Origin: Promethearchaeota archaeon
Lineage (GTDB): Archaea; Asgardarchaeota; Lokiarchaeia; Sigynarchaeales; SOKP01
Length of the DNA stretch: 41,262 bases
Assembly: GCA_004524425.1 (NCBI GenBank)
Contig: SDNN01000006.1
Location: forward strand, 1 to 41,262
Reading direction: 5' to 3'
Part shown: in pieces, positions 8,239-16,841 of the stretch
How positions within the stretch are numbered: position 1 is the stretch's first letter
Layout: every line of letters starts with the position of its first letter
Translations under genes and position numbers: made by a program
Notes under the pieces: model-generated
Databases searched by the model: none
Seen by the model: the letters and a program-made list of their open reading frames with translations, nothing else
What the model was told of the DNA's origin: nothing

Positions 8239-10290
8239 ATGATTAATGGAACTATAGTACCTTCGTTAACGTTTTTTAATTCTGACCTTGAGATTAACCT
8301 TGAGTTAAATTCAATATTAATAAGGCATATTCTATTAAACGGAGCAAAAGCTATTTACCTTTTTGGTACCACTGGTGAAGGTTTATATTTTTCAAATAAG
8401 ATAGAAGCAAAAACAAAACTTATTGACCTTACATACAGCATAGCTAAAAACATTCCGATCTTTCTAGGAGCTTTTGGGAATGAAGTTGATGAAATAGTTG
8501 ACCAAATCGAAATAATAGGAAAAAAATATGGAAGAATTAAATTTTTTCTCGCACCTCCTTTTTCAAAAAAAGTTACAGCAACAGACTTAGGACAACATTT
8601 TGAGAACATTTTAGATTCAATTAGCATAGACAGCGAGATCTATTTATACCATAATCCTGAAGTTTTCTATGGTAATGAAATTAATCCTCCCATCGTTAAA
8701 GATTTATTAAAATATCCTAATTTAAAAGGAATAAAAGACGCGTCTGATAAAATTAATAATTATAAGACCTACATAGAGATGCTAAATGAAGAGTTCTCTG
8801 TATTTTGTGGCAATGAACACAATTTTTCTTTCTTCCTTCAATTGATTCCACAAGAACTTAGAAAATTTTCTGGACTTATTCCTAGCATAGCTAACTTGTT
8901 GAACATCTGTGCTAAATTATACAATGCCTCATTAATGGATAATATTTTAGAATTACATCAATTTCAAGAACAACTGAACGATGTGATTGATAAACTCTAT
9001 GACATTAAATTAAATGAAGGAAGAATACAGCGTGGTTTAAAGTTTGCTTTTCTTCATCTTTATAAAGATATACTAAAAACTTCCGTAGATGATTTATTTA
9101 TTGTGAATCCTGATATACATAGAGAGTTAGATAATATCACGAAGACAAGAATTAAGGCTACGACTAACTATCTATTAAACCAAAAATATATTTATCAATT
9201 GTATTCTTTAACTAAAGAGGAATTATATGAATTAAATGAAATTATTAGACTATTTTCTAATATTGAAATTTTAACCAAGCAAGGAAAAATTAGAAAAATA
9301 ATCGGTCCTTTTGATGCGGACACAAACACTATTTATAGAGTTAATTTCGAAAATTCCCAACTTATCTTTAGATTTCGAACCTCAAAATCATTCCAATATG
9401 AAAATATCATAAAAGAAAAAATATTATATCCCCTACTGGATGGAAGTCTATCTCCCTTTTCATCCAAACTGGATGATGAAATAGAAAATTTGAAAAACAG
9501 CAAAACCGGTACGTATATATTCGATAAAAAGAAACCACCCATTATCCCTGTTGCTAATTTAATCTATTATGATGAAACGAGGAGGATTATTCCTTACGTT
9601 TTTTCAGTTTTGGATTATATTCATGGAAAGTCATTACATGCGATTCTGCAGGAAAACTTGAATGATAGTTTTAATCTTGACCTAGAAACACCAAAATATA
9701 TCAATCTATTTGTTAATCTTGGAGATCTTCTCGGTAAGCTTCATGAAATCAAGTTTTATTCCTTTTATGAGAGCATTGAGGATATTCAGAGAAATAAGGA
9801 TAAAACTTGGCATGATGTATTTAATAAACGGTTGCAAAATCAAATTCAAGAGGCAAAAAACAATAAATTACCAGATATTGAGGAAATAGTTGCATTTTTC
9901 AAGGAAAATGAATCATTAATCGCAGAAGAAGAAGAACCTGTTTTATTGCATAATGATTTTCAAAGTAAGAATATAATTGTAAAAGATGATGTAACAAAAA
10001 TTAAAATTAACGGCATAATAGATTTTGATAATTGGGGAATTGGAGTAAGAGCCCAAGATTTTGTAAAAATTAGGTATTTTGACTTAAATCTTTTAAACCA
10101 ATCAAAATTTGATGATGCTTTATACGAGGGTTATAATAGGCATTATAAAATCGATGATGATTTTAAAAAGAAAATAGATTTATATTCTTTATACTGGCTT
10201 TTAGAATTAAATAATCAAGAAATAAAAAATAACAAGGATATTAGTAAAAAAGATAAAACAATTCAGAAATTTTTACGATTAATTAGTTAA
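8239..10290 (+). CDS. Fusion: DapA/KdgA-like aldolase plus APH-fold kinase
   Basis: Residues 1-290 are a class I aldolase of the dihydrodipicolinate synthase/N-acetylneuraminate lyase/KDG aldolase family. GTTGEG is at 43-48, the catalytic tyrosine region YLYHNP places Y137, LKGIKDAS places the Schiff-base lysine at K166, and CGNEHNF and GLIPSIANL follow. After a helical linker (about 290-335), residues 335-683 form an aminoglycoside-phosphotransferase-type kinase. It has a beta-rich N lobe, HNDFQSKN (H571, D573, N578) and the metal-binding DFD at 595-597. All key residues of both halves are intact. YLYHNPEVFYGNEI is closer to archaeal KDG aldolase than to DapA. A paired aldolase and sugar kinase would suit catabolism of a 2-keto-3-deoxy or amino sugar. 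The fusion is continuous, with no frameshift. Confidence 0.88.
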   Translation: MINGTIVPSLTFFNSDLEINLELNSILIRHILLNGAKAIYLFGTTGEGLYFSNKIEAKTKLIDLTYSIAKNIPIFLGAFGNEVDEIVDQIEIIGKKYGRIKFFLAPPFSKKVTATDLGQHFENILDSISIDSEIYLYHNPEVFYGNEINPPIVKDLLKYPNLKGIKDASDKINNYKTYIEMLNEEFSVFCGNEHNFSFFLQLIPQELRKFSGLIPSIANLLNICAKLYNASLMDNILELHQFQEQLNDVIDKLYDIKLNEGRIQRGLKFAFLHLYKDILKTSVDDLFIVNPDIHRELDNITKTRIKATTNYLLNQKYIYQLYSLTKEELYELNEIIRLFSNIEILTKQGKIRKIIGPFDADTNTIYRVNFENSQLIFRFRTSKSFQYENIIKEKILYPLLDGSLSPFSSKLDDEIENLKNSKTGTYIFDKKKPPIIPVANLIYYDETRRIIPYVFSVLDYIHGKSLHAILQENLNDSFNLDLETPKYINLFVNLGDLLGKLHEIKFYSFYESIEDIQRNKDKTWHDVFNKRLQNQIQEAKNNKLPDIEEIVAFFKENESLIAEEEEPVLLHNDFQSKNIIVKDDVTKIKINGIIDFDNWGIGVRAQDFVKIRYFDLNLLNQSKFDDALYEGYNRHYKIDDDFKKKIDLYSLYWLLELNNQEIKNNKDISKKDKTIQKFLRLIS

Positions 10291-10320
10291 GAACGTGAAG
10301 AAAATAAAATTGTTCATGTT

Positions 10321-10338
10321 TGATGATATAGATCATCA
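10321..10338. repeat. Inverted repeat between convergent genes
   Basis: TGATGAT and ATCATCA are exact reverse complements separated by ATAG. The element lies between the 3' ends of the aldolase-kinase gene (10290) and the small minus-strand gene (10360). It could form a hairpin that limits read-through from either side. No long T tract follows it, so the terminator role is tentative. Confidence 0.35.
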
Positions 10339-10359
10339 TGATTATAATTTTGACAGGTA

Positions 10360-10719
10360 TTAATCATATACCACACATGCCATTAAGGTAAATTTCCAAG
10401 GTGCTTTAGAACCATCATAAATTAAGCTCTTTACTTCTTCTGAGGTTGCTTCTATACCGGTCTGATCGTGATATATTTTCCATGCTAATTTACCAATTGC
10501 ATCATCGCTGGCTAAAATCTCTTCAAAATTTTGCTTGATCCCGCCCCAATATACTGATTTGTTATCAAGAATTTCCTTAAGTTCTGGTAAGTCTATTAAT
10601 CCTTGTTTCACAAGATTTTCCGTTACCAGAGATAAATGCTCTCCAAAGAATTTTTTTGAGATTTCATCCGGATTTCCCTCTTTTCTATCATATAACATTA
10701 TAAGCCCGATTGCCTTCAT
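10360..10719 (-). CDS. Small protein of unknown function, possibly EthD-like
   Basis: The 119-residue product is soluble, without membrane segments or zinc motifs. Its first 32 residues run as strand LIMLYDRKEG then a helix containing FFGEHLSLV. This resembles the start of EthD-type dimeric alpha/beta-barrel proteins (strand, RKxG, helix with a conserved His). The C-terminal half (WKFTLMACVVYD) would supply a closing strand. The similarity is weak and the usual EthD C-terminal motifs are not obvious, so I leave the function open. It begins with ATG and converges on the aldolase-kinase gene. Confidence 0.7.
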   Translation of the reverse strand: MKAIGLIMLYDRKEGNPDEISKKFFGEHLSLVTENLVKQGLIDLPELKEILDNKSVYWGGIKQNFEEILASDDAIGKLAWKIYHDQTGIEATSEEVKSLIYDGSKAPWKFTLMACVVYD

Positions 10720-10955
10720 TTTTCAAAAAATTCAATTTTATTATATTATTATGAGTAAAAGTTGCATCTTTTTATTATAGGTTTATATTATAATACATAA
10801 AATTTCATTAAATTGAGATTTTACAGTTAAATTTAACTATCTTAAATTTTTATAATTTTTATTCATGATTTTAAAGTGTAATGAATATTAATCTATATCA
10901 ATAAAATACTGATAAATTTTTCATTTTAAATTAAGATCTTCTAATTGAGCATGTC

Positions 10956-11804
10956 ATGAAATTATTATATACAACTGATTTGCACGGTATCAAATGGAAG
11001 TTTGAAAAAATGCTTAAAGAAGCTAAATCAATAAAAGCTGATCTCGTAATTAATGGAGGAGACATGCTTCCTTTTGGCAATTTTTTGAATCAAGATCAGT
11101 TTATTCTCCATTATCTTGATGATTACTTATCTAAATTTAATTCTGAAAAAATTTATTACTTCTCAATGCTAGGTAATGATGACTTAACGATATTTGATGA
11201 TTTATTCCAGCAGATTTGCGATAAGTATCCATTTATAATGAATATTGCTAATAAGAGGATCGAGTTAGAAAAATATGAATTTATTGGATTAAATCTTGTC
11301 ACGGATTTACCTTTTGCTCTTAAAGATAGAGCCAGAAAGGATGGCAAACAGTTCGAGCTTCCAAAACAATTTGGAACTCCTGTTATATCTGCCACAAATG
11401 GATGGAAGAAAATTGAAGATTGGCCTTCTTTTATAGATGAATTACCAACAATAGAAGAAGAACTTAAAGATCTCATTAAGCCTTTTAAAAAAGAAAATGC
11501 GATTTATGTCTTACACAATCCCCCATCCAATTTAGAATTAGATGTTTGCCATGACGGAAGAGCAGTAGGATCCCGTGCAATATATGAATTTATCAAGAAG
11601 AATCAGCCTTTGATTTCTTTTCACGGTCATATTCATGAATGTCCAGATGTTTCGGGAGTGTGGCATAGTTATTTAGGAAAGACGCTATGCATTCAACCAG
11701 GACAATCACGTCACCATGAAGATTACCTAATATATGTGTTAATTGATATAAATGAATCAAAAAATATTTACTTTGAAAGAAAGAAAATTGCTAGAGATAA
11801 ATGA
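10956..11804 (+). CDS. Calcineurin-like metallophosphoesterase (COG2129-like)
   Basis: This 282-residue protein has the five metallophosphoesterase blocks: TTDLHG (D8, H10), GGD (D36), GNDD (N74, D75), a His in VLHNPPS, and the FHGHIHE block. The GNDD block replaces the commoner GNHE, and DLHG at the start is typical of the Icc-related predicted phosphoesterases of archaea. Metal ligands appear complete, so it should be an active binuclear hydrolase. The substrate cannot be read from the sequence. It lies 145 bases upstream of a 3'-phosphonucleotidase on the same strand, so a phosphonucleotide-related role is possible but unproven. The ATG at 10956 is preferred; one at 10951 hits a stop at once. 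Confidence 0.87.
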   Translation: MKLLYTTDLHGIKWKFEKMLKEAKSIKADLVINGGDMLPFGNFLNQDQFILHYLDDYLSKFNSEKIYYFSMLGNDDLTIFDDLFQQICDKYPFIMNIANKRIELEKYEFIGLNLVTDLPFALKDRARKDGKQFELPKQFGTPVISATNGWKKIEDWPSFIDELPTIEEELKDLIKPFKKENAIYVLHNPPSNLELDVCHDGRAVGSRAIYEFIKKNQPLISFHGHIHECPDVSGVWHSYLGKTLCIQPGQSRHHEDYLIYVLIDINESKNIYFERKKIARDK

Positions 11805-11949
11805 AAATAGGATTTATCTTATTTCTTCAAGTTAATTTAAAAGCTAGGTTATATTTATTTCATAAAGAAAGCTTTTAGAAATATAAATAACTATTAAACC
11901 TAATTTACCATAACTTTTTTGATGTACCGATAAAGGTGTATTTAATAAA

Positions 11950-12876
11950 TTGTCTCAACATACTACAGAAATAACTGAAGCGATAAAATTAGTTAAAAAA
12001 GCCTCTGAAATAACTGAATGGTTTAGAAAAAAAGGATTCGAAAATTTAAAAAAAAAAGATCGATCCCCAGTATCCATAGCAGATTTTGCTTCTCAAATTT
12101 ATATCATCAATCAGTTAAGACAAAAATTCCCAGATGATCAAATTTTTGCTGAAGAAAATGAAGTTGATTTGATTAATGATTTAGCTTTAAATCGCATAAA
12201 TGAATGTTTCGAAGAATTAAATGTTGGAGAGATAGAAGATTTAAAAAGCGAACTACAGTACCGTGGTCAGAATTCGGAACGCCAATGGTCAATAGATCCA
12301 ATAGATGGAACAGCAGGCTATATGGAAGGCCTGACTTATGCAATTGGAATTGGTTTCATGATAAATTCAATCCCCATGAAGTGTGCTATTTCCGTACCAG
12401 ATCATGACGATAATGGTGAGGCTATTTTTATAGCTGAAAAGAATAATGGCGCTAAAGCTTCATATGGAGGTAAAGATTTTATACCTTTACATGTTAGCAA
12501 GCAAAATAAAGTCACGGAAGCACGTTTGTGCCAATCACTACATTATGATTTACCTTGGGTCAGCCAATTTGCTGAAAAAATTGGTATAAAGAAAAGAATT
12601 AAATTGGATAGCATGGCTAAATTCTGCATGATTGCTGAAGGAAGGTACGAACTATACATCAAACCCGCATTTGGATTAGTGCTATCCTCATGGGATTATT
12701 GTCCGGGCGACTTGTTAGTGCGGGAAGCAGGAGGTAAAGTAACAGATCTTGATGAAGAACCGTTAAAATATGATAAGGATAAATGTATATTGAGAGGACC
12801 GGGAATTATTGTTTCAAATGGAATATTGCATGACCAAGTATCTGTTTTCATTAGAAATAACTTTTTTTCGGTTTAA
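11950..12876 (+). CDS. 3'(2'),5'-bisphosphate nucleotidase (HAL2/CysQ-like, inositol monophosphatase family)
   Basis: A lithium-sensitive phosphatase fold is indicated by AEEN (E68, E69), WSIDPIDGT (D116, D119) and SWDYCPGDLLVREAGG (D249), which together form the two- or three-metal site. The region KKDRSPVSIADFASQ and the spacing of FPDDQIFAEE resemble yeast HAL2 and plant SAL1 more than inositol monophosphatase, suggesting 3'-phosphoadenosine 5'-phosphate as substrate. An inositol or fructose bisphosphatase role remains possible. The start is a TTG at 11950 with a weak AAAGGTG upstream at about 11932. A helical insertion of about 35 residues (around 73-110) sits between the first two metal motifs. 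It converges on dinB with a 45-base gap. Confidence 0.85.
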   Translation: MSQHTTEITEAIKLVKKASEITEWFRKKGFENLKKKDRSPVSIADFASQIYIINQLRQKFPDDQIFAEENEVDLINDLALNRINECFEELNVGEIEDLKSELQYRGQNSERQWSIDPIDGTAGYMEGLTYAIGIGFMINSIPMKCAISVPDHDDNGEAIFIAEKNNGAKASYGGKDFIPLHVSKQNKVTEARLCQSLHYDLPWVSQFAEKIGIKKRIKLDSMAKFCMIAEGRYELYIKPAFGLVLSSWDYCPGDLLVREAGGKVTDLDEEPLKYDKDKCILRGPGIIVSNGILHDQVSVFIRNNFFSV

Positions 12877-12921
12877 AATTTGTCTTGGTTTAACTTACTC
12901 TTGGTTTTAATAATCCAAATA

Positions 12922-14004
12922 TCAAGCATATTTCAATATATTCAATTGTTTTGTTTTAATGTCACGAGTTAGATTGGATAGTTTTACGCCTACTAATCTT
13001 ACTTTCTTATCAAATCCTCTAAACTCATCTAATAATTCTAGTAATATTTTCATCACGTGGTTCTTATTTTGAAGGGGATACTCAAGAGTTTTTGAACGAG
13101 TACGGGTTATAAATCCTTCAAACCTTATTTTTAAAGTTACGGTCTTATAAAAAATCTTATCTCTGATTACTTTTTCATGAATATTATTATTTAACTCTTC
13201 GATCTTAGATATGACGTTAGTTATATTCCCAGTATCTACAAAAAAAGTCCTTTCTTTACTTATTGATTTTCTATGATTGGAAAATGTTGTCACTTCTCTC
13301 TTGTCTAAGCCATTCGCGATTTCCCATGCCCACTTACCATGTTTTCCAAATAGCTTGATCATTTTATCTAATGGAGTATTAATAATATCTCCAATCTTTT
13401 TTATGCCCTTTTTATAATAATGTTTTTTAGATTTTTTTCCTATTCCCGGAATGCGAGTTATATCCATGTCTTTTAAAAATTCTTTAAAATTTTCTTGATG
13501 GACAATGCACATGCCATTAGGTTTATTATAATCAGACGCTATTTTAGCTATTGATTTTGTATGGGCGCATCCCACAGAGATGGTGATCCCCACTTTTTGA
13601 TATATTTCCTCTTGAAGCTTTTTAATTAGGAAACTTATATCTTCCAAATCTATACACACTTCAGTAATGTCTAAATATGCTTCATCTAATCCGATTTTTT
13701 GAAAACAAGGAGAGTAATTACTTAAGATGTTCATAACTTCTTTTGAAGTAGCATGATATTTGTTAAAATTTGGCCTTAAATAGATACCATAAGGGCATCT
13801 TTTATAAGCTTGAGATATGGGCATTCCAGAGTGAAGCCCATATGTTCGAGCTTCATAAGAACAAGTAGAGACCACTCCCCTGCCTTTTCCCCCCTTTGGA
13901 TCAGCCCCTACAATGACGGGTTTATCTTTATATTCAGGGTTGTCTCTTGTTTCAACGGATGCAAAAAATGAATCAAGATCGCAATGCAGAATGTATCGAT
14001 TCAT
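12922..14004 (-). CDS. dinB: DNA polymerase IV (Y-family, DinB/Dpo4)
   Basis: This is a translesion polymerase of 360 residues, the usual length of archaeal Dpo4. The palm carries D9 and D11 in HCDLDSFFASVE, with F14 at the steric-gate position, and D107-E108 in GLDEAYLD. Most homologues read S(I/V)DEA here, so Gly in place of Ser is a small deviation next to the catalytic pair. The finger motif STCSYEART and the thumb helix-hairpin-helix (ITRIPGIGKKSKKHYYKKGI) are present. The little-finger domain occupies about 240-350. The last residues, QLNILKYA, resemble a weak PCNA-interacting peptide. The start is an ATG. The gene is divergent from the class II aldolase. Confidence 0.96.
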   Translation of the reverse strand: MNRYILHCDLDSFFASVETRDNPEYKDKPVIVGADPKGGKGRGVVSTCSYEARTYGLHSGMPISQAYKRCPYGIYLRPNFNKYHATSKEVMNILSNYSPCFQKIGLDEAYLDITEVCIDLEDISFLIKKLQEEIYQKVGITISVGCAHTKSIAKIASDYNKPNGMCIVHQENFKEFLKDMDITRIPGIGKKSKKHYYKKGIKKIGDIINTPLDKMIKLFGKHGKWAWEIANGLDKREVTTFSNHRKSISKERTFFVDTGNITNVISKIEELNNNIHEKVIRDKIFYKTVTLKIRFEGFITRTRSKTLEYPLQNKNHVMKILLELLDEFRGFDKKVRLVGVKLSNLTRDIKTKQLNILKYA

Positions 14005-14157
14005 TTTGAGCTGTTATAATTAATTAGAATTAATTTTTAAATTATATTTCAACAAATCAAGCTAAATATACAATGAATTTAAAATAAGAGAGTATTCAAG
14101 ATTATTAAAAAACCTCATCTAATTATCGAATGAATCTCTCAAGATAAAAATCAATGA

Positions 14158-14168
14158 TTTATATAAAA
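14158..14168 (+). promoter_or_regulatory. TATA box of the class II aldolase gene
   Basis: TTTATATAAAA stands 41 bases before the ATG at 14209. With the usual archaeal spacing, transcription would begin near 14193 and give a short leader. It is one of the better TATA matches in the window. Confidence 0.5.
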
Positions 14169-14208
14169 TGATCTTTAGTTTTTTAACTGATTTTTTATTA
14201 TTAAAAGT

Positions 14209-14877
14209 ATGGCATCAAATAAAGAAGAAAAATTTCGGATGGATGTTGTAGAAGGAGCACAAGCCTTACATAAAAAAGGATTAGTAGAAGATGGTGAGGG
14301 AAATGTCAGCGTGCGCCTCAAAAAAGATGAGATACTCATTACCCCGAGTTCTAATCCTTACATGTCGCTTACTCCAGATTCAATCGTTCACATTAATCTT
14401 GAGGGAGAACCGATTGGAATCAAGAAAATACCTTCTACGGAATCAAAAATGCATTTAGCAGTATATAAGGCAAGATCAAAAGTCAAATCCGTGATCCATA
14501 CCCATTCTCCCTATGTTACGATGCTTTCTGTTCTCAGAAAGGATATTCCCGTAATCATGGAACAGCAGATTATTTTTCTCGGTGGTGAGATAAAAGTCTC
14601 AAGCATAGGTGAAGCTCATACTGAAGAGATGGGGGTTAATGCGTTAGAAGCATTAGGTAGAAATAATGGCGCATTATTAGCTAATCATGGAGCTATTGTT
14701 TGTGGCAAATCTATTGAACATGCTGTTAGATTTGCGATAATTTTAGAAAAATTAGCGAAAATATACTGGGGAGTATTGCAAATTGGTGAACCGGAACCAA
14801 TACCTGAGGAAAAAAATGTTGAACATGTAAAAATGTTTGAGAGCTTTTTCGCAACGTATCCAAGAACTAAAGGTTAA
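14209..14877 (+). CDS. Class II aldolase/adducin family protein
   Basis: A zinc-dependent class II aldolase of the fuculose-1-phosphate/ribulose-5-phosphate family, 222 residues. The phosphate-binding region includes GNVSVR (31-36) and TPSSNPY (45-51). The catalytic acid is probably E78 in STESK. The zinc ligands are H97 and H99 in HTHSPY and H160 in ANHGA. All are intact, so it should be active. Archaeal homologues act on fuculose phosphate, methylthioribulose phosphate or related sugars, and the motifs do not separate these. It converges on a GPH-family sugar transporter only nine bases away, which supports a sugar role, though the two genes are on opposite strands. Confidence 0.9.
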   Translation: MASNKEEKFRMDVVEGAQALHKKGLVEDGEGNVSVRLKKDEILITPSSNPYMSLTPDSIVHINLEGEPIGIKKIPSTESKMHLAVYKARSKVKSVIHTHSPYVTMLSVLRKDIPVIMEQQIIFLGGEIKVSSIGEAHTEEMGVNALEALGRNNGALLANHGAIVCGKSIEHAVRFAIILEKLAKIYWGVLQIGEPEPIPEEKNVEHVKMFESFFATYPRTKG

Positions 14878-14886
14878 AAATTATAA

Positions 14887-16269
14887 TTAAATTTGGGTTT
14901 GAATAGTCTTTTTTACTCGGCTCAATTTTTCTTTATGTATCTCGTCCAATTTCATTTTCATTTTTTCCAATCTTTCCCCATGTAAAGGATAGAAATACAT
15001 GAAAATTAGGCTAAATGAAGTCATTATCATAGGATAAATTAAAAATAATAATCGAATACCAAACAGGGCCGATTCCGATTGAGTTTTAGAACCTTGAATG
15101 TACCCAAAGGTCACTAAAATTATGGTGGCAATTATTGGACCAATACTTACTGCAGGCTTGTTAAAAAGCGCTTGAAGTCCTTGAAACATTCCATCTCTTC
15201 GCGTACCATGTTTAACCTCATCTTCATCGATAGATAAATAAAGCAAAGGAAAAGTAAAGATAGAGTAGCCTCCAAAAAAGCAAATACATATATATCCCAT
15301 CAAGACAAACATTAAATTTGCCGATAATAACCACAACATGAAAAAAAACCCAGATCCAAGGACTCTTAGGATTCCAAACCGCAGAATGACGTTTCTCATT
15401 TGCCACTTAGGTCTTAATTTTAGACAGACAATATAAGAGCCATAATATCCAAAAATATAAATTAGAAAAAAAGTAATCAGGGCATTATCTCCTAATATAA
15501 GGAGGTATACAAATAAATAGCTCAAACTAACGCTATCAACCAATGCGGTGAAAAATATCCATCCAACATAAATCCTAAACGATTTTAACTTCAGGCACTC
15601 TTTTAATGATTTAAATAAAGGAAATACCTCATCTTTTTGAAATTCTGGTCTTTCTTTACACGTGCGTACTACTACAAATAACATTATGGTTGATACAATA
15701 GCAATAAAAATGGCAATTATCTTAAAGGTATTAGAGATGGGTTTCATCTCTCCAACAACTAAGAATATCGGTAAGACTGCAAATGCGCCAATTAACAATA
15801 CTAAGAATTGGACCTTACTTCTTTCATCGGTATCAGATGTCATCTCAGGTAATAATGCTAACCAGACGGTTGCTACTAAGGTGAAGAAGGTATCAAATAA
15901 ACATATAGTGATGATGTAGTGAATAAAAATTATAATTTGATTGTCTAGACTCCAAGGAAACCATACAAGCAAAAAAGATAATGCCCATAATGGTCCCGCA
16001 TATTTGATGTAAATTATTCTTCTGCTCCCCCACTTTTCTCTATTTGTACTGTCAGAAAGATGTCCCAGCAGCGGATCATTGATTGCATTAATTAATAGAT
16101 AAATAACTTGTCCTATTATGAAAAATATCGGTAATAATCTGAGGTCATTGAAGAAAAATTCAATGTATTTTAGATTAAAAATATATAACAATAATCCATT
16201 TGGAATGGCTCCTAATGCATAACCTATTCGTGCTTTATTACTAAGGGTTTCTGAGTTCTTATGCTCCAT
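14887..16269 (-). CDS. GPH-family sugar:cation symporter (MelB-like MFS transporter)
   Basis: This 460-residue membrane protein has about twelve hydrophobic helices. Its first cytoplasmic loop NDPLLGHLSDSTNREKWGSRRIIY is the hallmark of the glycoside-pentoside-hexuronide symporters related to MelB. A helix-breaking loop with Glu and Asp after helix 6 and a long basic C-terminal tail also fit. Substrates in the family are oligosaccharides, glycosides, hexuronides and sulfosugars; the specific one is not readable. The gene is divergent from the NikR-like regulator at 16436, with 166 bases between them that hold a palindrome, so that regulator may control it. It converges on the class II aldolase gene. 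Confidence 0.9.
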   Translation of the reverse strand: MEHKNSETLSNKARIGYALGAIPNGLLLYIFNLKYIEFFFNDLRLLPIFFIIGQVIYLLINAINDPLLGHLSDSTNREKWGSRRIIYIKYAGPLWALSFLLVWFPWSLDNQIIIFIHYIITICLFDTFFTLVATVWLALLPEMTSDTDERSKVQFLVLLIGAFAVLPIFLVVGEMKPISNTFKIIAIFIAIVSTIMLFVVVRTCKERPEFQKDEVFPLFKSLKECLKLKSFRIYVGWIFFTALVDSVSLSYLFVYLLILGDNALITFFLIYIFGYYGSYIVCLKLRPKWQMRNVILRFGILRVLGSGFFFMLWLLSANLMFVLMGYICICFFGGYSIFTFPLLYLSIDEDEVKHGTRRDGMFQGLQALFNKPAVSIGPIIATIILVTFGYIQGSKTQSESALFGIRLLFLIYPMIMTSFSLIFMYFYPLHGERLEKMKMKLDEIHKEKLSRVKKTIQTQI

Positions 16270-16317
16270 CAGATGATAACCTTATTTTGAATTATGAAAA
16301 CTTTTGAAATAATTTTC

Positions 16318-16330
16318 GTTAAACCTTAAC
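16318..16330. promoter_or_regulatory. Candidate operator palindrome between transporter and regulator genes
   Basis: GTTAA and TTAAC are exact reverse complements around ACC, located 48-61 bases upstream of the transporter start and about 105 bases from the regulator start. The position suits an operator for the divergently encoded ribbon-helix-helix protein. A GTATGAT half-site at 16404 resembles half of a NikR box, but no partner half-site is found at the NikR spacing. The palindrome is short and could be chance. Confidence 0.35.
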
Positions 16331-16435
16331 AATTATTAAATTTTTTGAGTATTTAATCATTTATAACCATAGAATAAGAATTACCTGATCAAATTATAAA
16401 ACAGTATGATTTAAAATAGAAGGAGAGTAAGATTA

Positions 16436-16828
16436 ATGCCAATAATATCATTACAAGTCAGTGATGATTTACTAGAAAGATTTGAAAGGATTCGAAATTT
16501 AAGCGGATTTAATTCAAAAAGCGAAGCTTTAAGAGGAGCTATTGTAAATTTTATTGAAACTCAAGAAAAGTTTGAGAATTTAGAGGGATATAAGATAATG
16601 ACCATTAATTTAGTCTATCCTTTTAAGGAAGCCATTATCGATGAGATCTCCGAAATATATTCCCAATATAACCAGATTATAAAAACGGTAACCGATTGGA
16701 GAATTGCGGATAAAAAAATAGAATTGATATTGGCGGTTGGAGAATTTGGCTTGATAAAGGATTTAAAGAATTCTCTCTCAAAAATTAAGGAAGTAATTAG
16801 CTCCATACATGAAATCATTATTGACTGA
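16436..16828 (+). CDS. NikR-like ribbon-helix-helix regulator lacking nickel ligands
   Basis: Residues 1-45 form a ribbon-helix-helix DNA-binding domain (strand IISLQVSDDLLERFERI and helix SKSEALRGAIVNFI). Residues 52-130 match the ACT-like tetramerisation domain of NikR in length and strand order. In E. coli NikR, nickel is held by H76, H87, H89 and C95. The aligned segments here read IYSQYNQII, TVTDWRI and KIELILAV, so all four ligands are absent. It probably senses something other than nickel. A clear Shine-Dalgarno sequence, GGAG at 16422-16425, lies about ten bases before the ATG. It is divergent from the GPH transporter, the most likely target along with its own gene. Confidence 0.86.
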   Translation: MPIISLQVSDDLLERFERIRNLSGFNSKSEALRGAIVNFIETQEKFENLEGYKIMTINLVYPFKEAIIDEISEIYSQYNQIIKTVTDWRIADKKIELILAVGEFGLIKDLKNSLSKIKEVISSIHEIIID

Positions 16829-16841
16829 ATTAAATTCAATT

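Noticed and set aside
11156..11476. A 106-codon minus-strand frame inside the phosphoesterase gene
   Set aside because: It lies wholly antisense to conserved metal-binding blocks and shows no independent signal.
11838..11876. Inverted repeat AAAAGCT/AGCTTTT upstream of the 3'-phosphonucleotidase gene
   Set aside because: The arms are short and A/T-rich with a 25-base spacer, which is easily expected by chance at this base composition.
12890..12917. Direct repeat of CTTGGTTT between the phosphonucleotidase and dinB genes
   Set aside because: Only two short copies occur, with no flanking structure, so neither a repeat array nor a site is supported.
16404..16410. GTATGAT as a NikR operator
   Set aside because: Only one half-site is present. 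No TCATAC partner is found 16 bases away, and the regulator lacks nickel ligands.
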